Below are positions 9,663 through 17,100 of a stretch of DNA of 40,003 bases, piece by piece. The stretch comes from Pseudomonadota bacterium (GTDB lineage: Bacteria > Desulfobacterota > Binatia > UBA12015): assembly GCA_005777805.1 (NCBI GenBank), contig SXLG01000072.1, positions 1 through 40,003 on the forward strand. The letters run 5' to 3'. The position numbers and the translations under genes were made by a program. The stretch's first letter is position 1; each line of letters begins with the position of its first letter. Under the pieces are notes generated by a model. The model saw only the letters and a list, made by a program, of their open reading frames with translations, did no database searches and was not told where the DNA came from.

Positions 9663-10648
9663 CGTGCCGCCCCGAGCCGTGCCAGGACCATCCGGATGTC
9701 CGCCCAGACCTCTCGCTTGAAGGCCGGGTTCCGCAGCAGATACGCCGGGTGGAAGGTCGGCATCACGGGGATGCCCTCCCACTCGTGCCACTGGCCGCGC
9801 AGACGGGTGATCGGCGTGTCGCTGGCGAGCAGCGTCTGCGCGGCGAACTTGCCCAGCGCAATGATGATCTCGGGGCCGACCAGTCGAAGCTGCGACCGGA
9901 GGATGGGCGAACAGGCCGCGATCTCGTCGGGCTCGGGGTTGCGATTGCGCAGCGGTCGGCACTTGACCACGTTGCAGATGTAAACCTCGCTGCGCGGGAG
10001 CTTCATGCCCTTCTCGATGATGTCGGTCAGAAGGCGACCGGCCGCACCGACGAAGGGTTCGCCCTCGAGATCTTCGTCCTGGCCCGGGCCCTCGCCGACG
10101 AAGACCAGCCGTGCCGCCGGGTTCCCGCTGCCAAACACGAGATGGGTGCGCCCGGCACAAAGTGGACAACGCTGGCAATCACCGACCCACGCACGGAGAG
10201 CCTCGAGCGACTCGAGCGGCGGTGGCGACACCTCCGTCCCCGCGCTCGAGGACGTGCCAACGGCCACCGAAATCGGCGCGCCCGCCCTCTCGGGTCGAAC
10301 CGATGCGTTCCGCGTCGGCGGACCTCTCTCCGCGGCTGTGGAACTTTCCGCGCCCGCCCTCTCGGGTGGGCGCACACCCCCGCGCAGCGGCGCTAGGCCA
10401 AGTGCGGCGGCCGTGCCTACCGCTCCTGCGACGCGAACCTCGCGTGGTGGATCCCGGCGCGCTTCCGACGGGGCAGTCCCCTCGGATGCCGGTGCGTTCA
10501 AATCAGCCTGGGGTGCAGTCGTGGATGCGGCAGCATCTGCGGTGGGCACCCGCGCGCGCACACCGCGCACACCCAGCACGCCCAGGTCCCGCCAAAGTCG
10601 CACGTGGGCGGCAACCAGGCCGGCGATCTCTCGTACCTCGTCCGACAC
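9659..10648 (-). CDS. udg: Type-4 (Fe-S) uracil-DNA glycosylase
   Basis: A 329-residue family-4 uracil-DNA glycosylase, which removes uracil from DNA in base-excision repair. The catalytic domain is residues ~145-329. Motif A is GEGPGQDEDLEG (185-196) and the C-terminal motif is HPAYLLRN (300-307). Four cysteines for a [4Fe-4S] cluster are Cys158, Cys161, Cys230 and Cys246; the spacing C-x2-C-x68-C-x15-C equals that of the Thermus enzyme. Residues ~35-145 are an Ala/Pro/Ser-rich linker holding a 24-residue repeat (PERAGA at 95-100 and 119-124). Such N-terminal extensions occur in this family, but the linker is long. The start is GTG at 10648. It heads the seven-gene operon ending in secD. Confidence 0.94.
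   Translation of the reverse strand: MSDEVREIAGLVAAHVRLWRDLGVLGVRGVRARVPTADAAASTTAPQADLNAPASEGTAPSEARRDPPREVRVAGAVGTAAALGLAPLRGGVRPPERAGAESSTAAERGPPTRNASVRPERAGAPISVAVGTSSSAGTEVSPPPLESLEALRAWVGDCQRCPLCAGRTHLVFGSGNPAARLVFVGEGPGQDEDLEGEPFVGAAGRLLTDIIEKGMKLPRSEVYICNVVKCRPLRNRNPEPDEIAACSPILRSQLRLVGPEIIIALGKFAAQTLLASDTPITRLRGQWHEWEGIPVMPTFHPAYLLRNPAFKREVWADIRMVLARLGAAR
10277..10367. repeat. Perfect 19-base direct repeat, 72-base spacing, within udg
   Basis: CGCGCCCGCCCTCTCGGGT occurs at 10277-10295 and 10349-10367, exactly 72 bases apart. On the coding strand it encodes the two PERAGA copies in the disordered linker of the glycosylase. The unit preserves frame (24 codons). Confidence 0.9.
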
Positions 10649-10789
10649 CCGCGACGGATCCTAGCAGGTTGCCGAGGAACACCACCCCGCTGCGTCGCGG
10701 AGTTAGGGGTGCGCTCGCCCAAGCCTGAGCCTGAAACGGAAATCAGAATCCGGCGGTCAGCATCACTTGCCAACACCCCGCTGGGCTTC

Positions 10790-10802
10790 GGGGGGGGGGG
10801 GG
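10790..10802. repeat. Homopolymer tract of 13 guanines
   Basis: An uninterrupted run of 13 G on plus (C on minus) lies in the 209-base gap between coaBC and udg. It is 142 bases upstream of the udg start on the minus strand. It may slip during replication, or be a sequencing or assembly error. Confidence 0.9.
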
Positions 10803-10828
10803 CGGGGCCGCTCCGGGAAGGACACGGG

Positions 10829-10843
10829 GCCCCGCGAAGGGGC
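10829..10843 (-). terminator. Hairpin downstream of coaBC (weak terminator candidate)
   Basis: GCCCC-gcgaa-GGGGC, a five-base-pair GC stem that reads GCCCC-TTCGC-GGGGC on minus, sits 15 bases upstream in plus coordinates of the coaBC stop side, in the gap before udg. It is on the udg side only if transcription runs from udg; for coaBC (minus, ending at 10858) it is directly downstream. There is no U-run, so termination is uncertain. Confidence 0.35.
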
Positions 10844-10857
10844 GGCTCAGTCCCGGC

Positions 10858-12054
10858 TCAAACGCCGCGGCGTGCCCGCACGACCCAGTCGAGGATCGCG
10901 TCGGCGACCTCCGATTTCGGGAGACACGGGAGGGCGTGAGACTGGTGAGGATCAATCAGAGTCACCACGTTGGTCTCGACATCGAAGCCAGCCCCCTCGG
11001 CTGTGACATCGTTGGCGACGATCAGATCGAGACGCTTGCGCGTCAGCTTGGCCCGCGCCCGCGCCACGACGTCGTGGGTCTCCGCCGCAAAGCCCACGAC
11101 CACGAGACCGGCGTGGCGCTCGACCGCGCTCGCCACCACGTCGGTCGTGGGCACCAGGTGCAGCGTGAACTCCGCGCCCGTCTTCGCCTGTTTCTGTGGC
11201 GACGCCGCGACCGGCCGGTAGTCCGCCACCGCTGCCGCTGCGATCACCACCGTCGCCGCGACGCTGTGCGTAGCGACGGCCCGGGCCATCTCGGCCGCCG
11301 ACTCGACCGACACGAACTCGACTCCCGAAGGCGGGGCCAGTGCCGTGGGGCCCGACACGAGCACCACCCTTGCGGCGCGTCGGCGGGCGGCGCGGGCGAT
11401 CTCGAAGCCCATCCGGCCAGACGATCGGTTGGAGAGAAATCGCACCGGGTCGAGAGCCTCGCGCGTAGGGCCAGCGGTGACCAGCACCGTCTCCCCGCTC
11501 AGATCAGGCGTGGCCAGCGCCGTCAGGGTTGCCTCGATCAACTCGGGAGGATCGGGCAGACGGCCCTCCCCCTCGTAGCCACAAGCGAGCAGACCCGAAT
11601 CCGGCTGCACGACGTGAATCCCGCGCGCGACGCAGGCGGCCAGATTCGAGCGCACCGTGGCATCAGCCAGCATGTGGACGTTCATCGCCGGAGCAATGAC
11701 CACCGGCGCGCGCGTCGCGAGCAAGAGCGTCGTCAGCAGGTCGTCGGCGATTCCGAGCGCCAGCTTGGCGATCAGATTCGCGGTCGCTGGGGCGACAAGC
11801 ACGACATCTGCCTCGTCGGCAAGACGGATGTGGCCAATCCGACTCTCCTCCCCCGGGTCGAAGAGATCCATCGAGACCGGAGCGCCGGCCACACTCTGGA
11901 GGGCAAGGGGTGAGACGAAACGCTGTGCGTTGCGGGTGAGAACGACCTGGACCCGTGCGCCCGCGTCCCGCAGCCGTCGCACCAGTTCGGGTCCCTTGTA
12001 GGCGGCGATCCCCCCGGTGATGCCCAGCACCACCGTCCGACCGTCCAGCGTCAT
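10858..12054 (-). CDS. coaBC: Bifunctional phosphopantothenoylcysteine decarboxylase / phosphopantothenate-cysteine ligase
   Basis: A 398-residue fusion enzyme that carries out two successive steps of coenzyme A synthesis. The N-terminal CoaC half binds FMN (GITGGIAAYK, 11-20). Its catalytic His75 (GHIRLAD), Asn125 (PAMN) and Cys158 (LACGYEGEGR) fall at the same numbers as in E. coli. The CoaB half starts near residue 186 with VLVTAGPTREALDPVRFLSN and has the CTP-ligase motifs SSGRMG and AAAVADYRP. The ATG at 12054 overlaps the stop of the flippase-like gene by four bases, making it the last gene of mrp - flippase-like - coaBC. Length is standard. Confidence 0.97.
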   Translation of the reverse strand: MTLDGRTVVLGITGGIAAYKGPELVRRLRDAGARVQVVLTRNAQRFVSPLALQSVAGAPVSMDLFDPGEESRIGHIRLADEADVVLVAPATANLIAKLALGIADDLLTTLLLATRAPVVIAPAMNVHMLADATVRSNLAACVARGIHVVQPDSGLLACGYEGEGRLPDPPELIEATLTALATPDLSGETVLVTAGPTREALDPVRFLSNRSSGRMGFEIARAARRRAARVVLVSGPTALAPPSGVEFVSVESAAEMARAVATHSVAATVVIAAAAVADYRPVAASPQKQAKTGAEFTLHLVPTTDVVASAVERHAGLVVVGFAAETHDVVARARAKLTRKRLDLIVANDVTAEGAGFDVETNVVTLIDPHQSHALPCLPKSEVADAILDWVVRARRGV

Positions 12055-13061
12055 GAACGCGCCTGGCCCGTGCCTGGGCCGCCCCGCGCCGCACTCCAGA
12101 GCGCGCCGAGCGACAGATCGAGCCGAACCACTGACCAGAGCCCGAGGCCGACGATCACGATCATCTGCACGGCCCAGTTGAGCAAGCCATAGCCAAAGCC
12201 GAGAGATCGCGGCACGCCGAAGAGCTCGAGCGCGATCTCCGAGCCCGCCCAGAAAACGCCGACGTAGCCCGGTGCCGAGGGCACCGCGACGGCGATTGCG
12301 ACGACCACGGTGACCACGATGCCGAGAGCCGCCGCGGGGGCATCGATGCCTAGTGCCTGCGCGCTGAAGGCGAAGCCGGCCGCCGTCACACCCCATACCG
12401 CAGCCGAGGTCGCGACAACTCCCGCCAGGACGCGCGGCGCCGCGAGCCCGGCCAGACTTCCGAGCAGCCCGTGTACACCATCCTTGACTGCGCCAGCCAC
12501 GCCTTCGGGCAGAACCCTCGCCAGTCGGACGACCCAGCCCTCCAGCCCCTCGCGCCACCGGACGGCCAGGACGCCGCCGATCGCCACGACGGTGACCGCG
12601 GCCACGAGCAACCCGAGCCGATCGCGCAGGAAAGCTCCCTGCGGCACGAGCACCACAGCGACCAGAAGGCAGCCGCCTAGAGCCACCAGATCGCAGATCC
12701 GCTCGACGGCCACGGTCGCCAGTGCTGCGGCCGCTCCGATCTCGCCCCCGCGGGCCACGACCAGAGGCTTGATGGCCTCCCCGGCCCGCAGCGGAAAGAT
12801 CATATTCCCCATGAAGCCGATGCAAGTTGCGTCGAAGACCGGCGTGTTGCGAAGAGGGCCCAGGGTCGCCAGCAAGAGCCGCCAGCGCAGGGCACGGATC
12901 CACAGCGTCAAGGCTGCGCAGAGCGCGACCGGGATGAGCCAGAGCGGTCGCGTCTCCTCCAGTTCCGTGAAGACACGCCCAAGCTCGACTCCGGCAAGGC
13001 TGTACCAGACAGCAAGGCCAGAAATGAGCGCGGGCAGCGCAATTTGCAGGAGACGCTTCAC
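12051..13061 (-). CDS. Flippase-like membrane protein (LPG synthase TM / UPF0104 family)
   Basis: A 336-residue protein with about eight membrane helices, of the family that includes the flippase half of MprF and AglD-type proteins. Support comes from the N-terminal pattern (WLIPVALCAALTLWIRALRWRLLL), the signature GFMGNMIFPLRAGEAIKPL, then AVERICDLVAL, and the later VPSAPGYVGVFWAGSEIAL with its conserved PSAPGYVG loop. These are hallmarks of the lysylphosphatidylglycerol-synthase transmembrane domain. It has no catalytic transferase domain, so a lipid or lipid-linked sugar transport role is likely, substrate unknown. The GTG start at 13061 overlaps the mrp stop (GTGA), and its stop overlaps coaBC. 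Confidence 0.88.
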   Translation of the reverse strand: MKRLLQIALPALISGLAVWYSLAGVELGRVFTELEETRPLWLIPVALCAALTLWIRALRWRLLLATLGPLRNTPVFDATCIGFMGNMIFPLRAGEAIKPLVVARGGEIGAAAALATVAVERICDLVALGGCLLVAVVLVPQGAFLRDRLGLLVAAVTVVAIGGVLAVRWREGLEGWVVRLARVLPEGVAGAVKDGVHGLLGSLAGLAAPRVLAGVVATSAAVWGVTAAGFAFSAQALGIDAPAAALGIVVTVVVAIAVAVPSAPGYVGVFWAGSEIALELFGVPRSLGFGYGLLNWAVQMIVIVGLGLWSVVRLDLSLGALWSAARGGPGTGQARS

Positions 13062-14149
13062 GCCCGTCCGGCTCCGGCCGCGAGCGCGTCCAACCCCAGC
13101 GCCGCGGCAAGCGTCCGCGCCGCCGCCGCAAGCGCGAGAGCAGCGCTACTCCCCGCCCGGTCGACGACGATCGGGCGGCCGAGATCCGCAAGCTCGCCCA
13201 CCTCGGGTTCGAGCGGCACTTCGAAGGTGAAGGGAGCGCCGATCTGCTCGGCCAGCGCACGACCCGCGCCATGGCCGAAGAGATGCTCGGGCTGGCCACA
13301 GCCCGGACAGCGGAAGACCGACATGTTCTCGACCACGGCGAGGATCGGCACCCCGACCCGCTCGAACATCGAAATCCCACGCTCGACGTCGCGCAACGCC
13401 ACCTGCTGCGGCGTCGTCACCACAACGGCCCCGTCGAAGCGAACCTCCTGGGCCAGCGTGAGCTGAGCGTCGCCCGTTCCGGGGGGCAGATCGACGATGA
13501 GGAGATCGAGATCATCCCAAGCGCAGTCGCGCAGGAATTGCTGGATCAGCCCGGCGACCATCGGCCCCCGCCAGATCACCGGCGAGCTGTCGTCGAGGAA
13601 GAACCCCATCGACATGCAGGCCACACCGTGCAGCACGACCGGATGGAAACGGGTGCCGCCAGCCGAACGGGGCCGCTCGGCCGCACCCATCATGATGGGG
13701 AGAGTGGGGCCGTGGACATCGGCGTCGAGGAGTCCGGTGCGGTAGCCCGCACCGGCGAAGGCCACCGCCAGATTGGTGGCGACAGTGGACTTGCCCACAC
13801 CGCCCTTGGCACTCGACACCGCCAGAACGCGCCGCGCCGGCCCTGCGGCCTGCCCCGCCGCAGGCGAGGTGCCTCCTTCGACGCTGAGTTCGGGTGCGAC
13901 GACTCGCAGGTCACTCGGCAATCCGCCAAGCGCGCCATCGATGGCCGCCCGCAACGGCTCAGGGCACTCGCCGAGGCTCCCGGGCACACGCAGGTCGATG
14001 ACCGTCCGCTCCTTCTCGCTGGTCGAGTCGCCGCTCGTGGTGACGGCCCCGACGATGCCGAGCGTGACGATGTCCTGCCCGGAACCGGGGTACTCGACCG
14101 TCGCGAGCCGACGTCGGATCTCTTCTGGTGATGTCTTGTGGTGAGGCAT
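13058..14149 (-). CDS. mrp: Mrp/ApbC-type P-loop Fe-S cluster carrier ATPase
   Basis: A 363-residue protein that binds and transfers [4Fe-4S] clusters in an ATP-dependent way. Residues ~5-90 form a MIP18 (DUF59)-like domain (EIRRRLATVEYPGSGQDI). The deviant Walker A is SAKGGVGKST at residues 113-122. VDLPPGTGDAQLT is the switch/Walker B region. The cluster-binding CxxC is Cys281-Cys284 (FRCPGCGQPEHLFG). I place the start at the ATG at 14149; a TTG at 14179 would add ten residues without family support. It leads a three-gene overlapping operon and diverges from the polyprenyl synthase gene. BolA, CGFS glutaredoxin and an A-type carrier elsewhere in the window belong to the same Fe-S delivery system. 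Confidence 0.96.
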   Translation of the reverse strand: MPHHKTSPEEIRRRLATVEYPGSGQDIVTLGIVGAVTTSGDSTSEKERTVIDLRVPGSLGECPEPLRAAIDGALGGLPSDLRVVAPELSVEGGTSPAAGQAAGPARRVLAVSSAKGGVGKSTVATNLAVAFAGAGYRTGLLDADVHGPTLPIMMGAAERPRSAGGTRFHPVVLHGVACMSMGFFLDDSSPVIWRGPMVAGLIQQFLRDCAWDDLDLLIVDLPPGTGDAQLTLAQEVRFDGAVVVTTPQQVALRDVERGISMFERVGVPILAVVENMSVFRCPGCGQPEHLFGHGAGRALAEQIGAPFTFEVPLEPEVGELADLGRPIVVDRAGSSAALALAAAARTLAAALGLDALAAGAGRA

Positions 14150-14212
14150 GGCCTTGGTAAGTTGAGCCGAGGTTAGCAACCGCTGCCGAACCCGGAAACC
14201 GCGCCGTAGCGC

Positions 14213-15241
14213 GTGGCAGACGCGCCCGCTCGACGAATGGCTCTCGCGACGATCCAGACCGCCCCCGATGGCGCCACCGCAGAGGTGAACGGCGATCCCA
14301 CGCGGCTCGTAGCGGCAGAACTCGCGCGCGTCGACCAGCGGATCCTCGAACTGGTCGCCTCTGATGTCGAGCCGCTGCGCTCACTCGCCGAGGAACTGGT
14401 TCTCTCCGGGGGCAAGCGCGTCCGGCCCGCGCTGATCTTGCTCGTCTACCGCGCTGCGGGAGGCCGCGACCCCAGCGACGCCATCGATGTCGGCGCCGCC
14501 ATCGAGCTGATCCACTCCGCAACGCTGCTGCACGACGACATCCTCGACCGGGCGCCGACCCGACGCGGCCATCCCTCGGCACTAGCGCGCCACGGCGAAG
14601 CTCTGACGCTCGTCGCGGGTGACTTTCTCTTCAGTCGTGCCTTCTCGGTGGCCGGGCGCTTCGACGCCCAGGTCGTGAGCTGGGCCGCCGAGGCCTGTGT
14701 TCAGCTCTGCGAGGGCGAAGTGCTCCAGCAGCGGAGTTGCCGCTCCGCTGCGGCAAACGTGGCCACCTGGGAGCAGATCGCAGGACGCAAGACGGCCAGC
14801 CTCTTCGCTCAGGCCGCGCGCATCGGAGCCCACTTCGCGGGTGCGCCGGAATCGGTGGTGGCAGCGATGCAACGGCTCGGCTTCGAGATCGGGATTGTCT
14901 TCCAGATGATCGATGATCTGCTCGATATCACCGGACCGGAGTCGGTCATCGGCAAGCCGCTGGCCGGCGATCTCCGCGAAGGAATCCCCGCCCTGCCCGT
15001 GGTTCTGGGCTGCGCGACGCTGCCCGCGGTCCGAACCGCTTTTCTCTCAAGCTCACCGACAGCGGAGCAGATTGACGCCGCCATCGCCGCCCTGCACTCC
15101 TCGGAGATCCCGACGATAATCCGTGCCGCGGCACGTGCCCGGGTCGCGCAAGCCCGAGCGGATCTCCATCAACTGGCGCAGAGCTCCTATCGCGACGCCC
15201 TCGACGAACTGCTCGATCGTCTGGTCGGACGCGCCTCTTGA
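14213..15241 (+). CDS. ispB: Trans-polyprenyl diphosphate synthase (quinone side-chain)
   Basis: A 342-residue class I prenyltransferase that extends farnesyl diphosphate with isopentenyl diphosphate, giving the long isoprenoid tail of ubiquinone or menaquinone. GGKRVRP marks the diphosphate-binding lysine/arginine site. The first aspartate-rich motif is LLHDDILD followed by RRG, and the second is QMIDDLLD. KPLAGDLREG is the usual C-terminal motif. The start is uncertain: GTG at 14213, or ATG at 14237 (MALATIQ); neither has a clear ribosome site. Chain length cannot be read from the sequence. It diverges from mrp and precedes moaA by about 70 bases on the same strand. Confidence 0.94.
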   Translation: MADAPARRMALATIQTAPDGATAEVNGDPTRLVAAELARVDQRILELVASDVEPLRSLAEELVLSGGKRVRPALILLVYRAAGGRDPSDAIDVGAAIELIHSATLLHDDILDRAPTRRGHPSALARHGEALTLVAGDFLFSRAFSVAGRFDAQVVSWAAEACVQLCEGEVLQQRSCRSAAANVATWEQIAGRKTASLFAQAARIGAHFAGAPESVVAAMQRLGFEIGIVFQMIDDLLDITGPESVIGKPLAGDLREGIPALPVVLGCATLPAVRTAFLSSSPTAEQIDAAIAALHSSEIPTIIRAAARARVAQARADLHQLAQSSYRDALDELLDRLVGRAS

Positions 15242-15314
15242 GCGCCGCCGCTGGCGGACCGGGGACGAGGTGGCCCGGACCGAGCATCTGCTAAGGGCTC
15301 CCGAGAAGGTTCCC

Positions 15315-16304
15315 ATGCCACTAGATCGCTTCGGCCGGGAGATTGATTACCTCCGCATCTCGCTGACCGACCACTGCAACCTGCGGTGTGTCTACTGCAT
15401 GCCTCTCGAGGGCATCACCTATGCGCCCAGCGAGGATCTCCTCCAGCCGGCCGAGATCGAGAGGGTCGCAGCGGCGGCGGCGGCGGTCGGCTTTCGGCGG
15501 GTGCGGTTGACGGGCGGCGAACCGACGCTGCGCCGGGACATCGTCGAGATCGTCGCACGGATCGCCTCGGTCGAGGGCATTGCCGACATCGCCATGACGA
15601 CCAATGGACTGCGCTTGCCCGAGCTCGGCCGCCCGCTCGTGGCCGCCGGCCTGCGCCGCGTCAATCTACATATAGACTCCCTCCACCCCGAGCGCCTGCC
15701 GCAGGTCATGCGCTGGGCGACACTCGCGGCCGTCCATGCCGGGATCGCCGCGGCCGAGGACGCGGGCCTGTCTCCCATCAAGATTAACTCTGTCATGACG
15801 CGCGGCCACAACGAAGAGGACGCCGTCGATCTGGCCGCACTCACCCTCGCCCGCCCTTGGCACGTCCGCTTCATCGAGCTGATGCCGCTCGGCGGGGGCG
15901 AGTGCGCGCAGCTCTCGCGCGAACGCTTGGTCCCGACAGCGGAGACGAGAGCACGGATCGAGGCCGCGCTGGGTCGTCTGACGCCCGTGCCCGCGATGCA
16001 TCCGTCCGACGAGGCCCGTCTTTTCAAGCTCGCCGGAGCCGCAGGGATCGTGGGCTTCATCAGCCCGGTGAGCGAGCCTTTCTGCGGCACCTGCAACCGC
16101 ATGCGCCTGACTGCGGACGGGCGCTTTCACCTCTGCCTGCTCCACGACGACGAACTCGACGTAAGGGCCGCGCTGCGGCGCGGCGCCGATTGCGAGGAAA
16201 TCGGCGGGATCCTGCTGCGTGCGGTCGGCGCCAAACCGACGGGCCATGCTCTGGCGGAGGGCGTGGAACCGCTGCAGCGCTGGATGCACCACGTCGGCGG
16301 CTGA
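15315..16304 (+). CDS. moaA: GTP 3',8-cyclase (molybdenum cofactor synthesis)
   Basis: A 329-residue radical-SAM enzyme that starts molybdopterin synthesis by cyclising GTP. The SAM cluster cysteines are Cys21, Cys25 and Cys28 (CNLRCVYC). LTGGEPTLR is the SAM-binding GGE motif. The second, C-terminal cluster has Cys257, Cys260 (FCGTCNRMRLT) and Cys274 (HLCLL). The C-terminus ends in Gly-Gly (HHVGG), the tail that reaches the active site. The ATG at 15315 has GAAGGT upstream and gives a normal length. No other moa, mob or moe gene is in the window. The last ~40 bases are partly repeated just downstream (16342-16381). Confidence 0.97.
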   Translation: MPLDRFGREIDYLRISLTDHCNLRCVYCMPLEGITYAPSEDLLQPAEIERVAAAAAAVGFRRVRLTGGEPTLRRDIVEIVARIASVEGIADIAMTTNGLRLPELGRPLVAAGLRRVNLHIDSLHPERLPQVMRWATLAAVHAGIAAAEDAGLSPIKINSVMTRGHNEEDAVDLAALTLARPWHVRFIELMPLGGGECAQLSRERLVPTAETRARIEAALGRLTPVPAMHPSDEARLFKLAGAAGIVGFISPVSEPFCGTCNRMRLTADGRFHLCLLHDDELDVRAALRRGADCEEIGGILLRAVGAKPTGHALAEGVEPLQRWMHHVGG

Positions 16305-16381
16305 GGCGGGGCAGGCCCCGGCGGCACTCGCTGCATTCTCACCGCTGCAGCCCGGGGTGCACCACGTCGGCAGCTGAAGCG
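16269..16381. repeat. Imperfect direct repeat of the moaA 3' end
   Basis: About 40 bases covering the last codons and TGA of moaA (16269-16308) recur at 16342-16381, offset by 73 bases. Shared blocks include CCGCTGCAGC and TGCACCACGTCGGC, then GCTGA; only about five or six bases differ. The second copy again spells ...HHVGS and TGA. Confidence 0.85.
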
Positions 16382-16463
16382 CGAAGGAATGTGGACAACG
16401 GACCTACCCTTCGAGCGCTCCCCCCATTTCCGAGTGATCCGGGGGGTGTTAGCCTCGGGCGTG

Positions 16464-16709
16464 ATGACCGAGAGCGAGATTCGCCAGTCGATCGAGGCCG
16501 GAATCCCCGGTGCCGCAGTTCAGGTGCGTGATTACACCGGCGGAGGCGACCACTTCGAAGTGCGCGTGGTCGCGGCCGCCTTCGAAGGACACTCTCTGGT
16601 CGAGCGCCACAAGCAGGTCTACGCCGCGCTCGGCGCCGCGGTCGATGGCCACACCATCCATGCGCTCGCTCTGAAGACGCTGACCCCGACTCAGGCGGCC
16701 GACGCCTAG
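16464..16709 (+). CDS. bolA: BolA-family protein
   Basis: An 81-residue protein of the BolA/IbaG family, which binds CGFS glutaredoxins through a shared [2Fe-2S] cluster. Visible family features are the N-terminal ESEIRQSIEAGIPGA, the FEVRVVAAAFEGHSLVERHKQVYAAL helix-turn with its conserved histidine, and the HALALKTLTP C-terminal strand with the second histidine nearby. The ATG at 16464 gives the standard length; longer in-frame extension upstream is not conserved in the family. It lies 56 bases before the glutaredoxin gene, the classical BolA-Grx4 pairing, which argues for a role in Fe-S trafficking or iron sensing rather than the old morphogene role. Confidence 0.94.
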   Translation: MTESEIRQSIEAGIPGAAVQVRDYTGGGDHFEVRVVAAAFEGHSLVERHKQVYAALGAAVDGHTIHALALKTLTPTQAADA

Positions 16710-16764
16710 CGCGACGTTGCGGCCGTCCAAAGTTGCAGCCACCAGCCAAGGAGAATTCAACACC

Positions 16765-17079
16765 ATGAATGCCGAAGAACGAATCCGTCAGACCGTCACG
16801 AACAACCGCATCGTGCTCTTCATGAAGGGCTCGCCGGACTTTCCGATGTGCGGGTTCTCGGCCGCCACGGTCGAGGTCCTGAACCGCCACGGAGTGCCCT
16901 TCGAGAGTGTCGATGTGTTGCAGGATCCGGAGATCCGCGAGGGCATCAAGCACTTCTCGAACTGGCCGACGATCCCCCAGCTCTACGTCGCTGGTGATTT
17001 CGTCGGCGGCTGCGACATCATTCGCGAGATGGACGAAACGGGCGAACTGGCGCCGGTGCTGACCCGCGCGCTCGCCTGA
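16765..17079 (+). CDS. grxD: CGFS monothiol glutaredoxin (Grx4/GrxD type)
   Basis: A 104-residue monothiol glutaredoxin. The active site is Cys29-Gly-Phe-Ser, preceded by the conserved Lys21 in LFMKGSPDFPMCGFS. The glutathione-binding WPTIPQLYV and GGCDII motifs follow. These proteins bind a bridging [2Fe-2S] cluster with glutathione, either as homodimers or with BolA, and pass it on. AAGGAGA at about 16748-16754 gives a strong start at the ATG at 16765; in-frame sequence upstream is not family-like. It is the last gene on plus before the convergent acylase homologue. Confidence 0.97.
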   Translation: MNAEERIRQTVTNNRIVLFMKGSPDFPMCGFSAATVEVLNRHGVPFESVDVLQDPEIREGIKHFSNWPTIPQLYVAGDFVGGCDIIREMDETGELAPVLTRALA

Positions 17080-17100
17080 TCCACCCGGCGGCCTGGCCCC

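Noticed and set aside
8349-9983. 544-residue plus-strand open frame opposite nfeD and udg
   Set aside because: Antisense shadow in GC-rich DNA; the minus-strand proteins have full family motifs.
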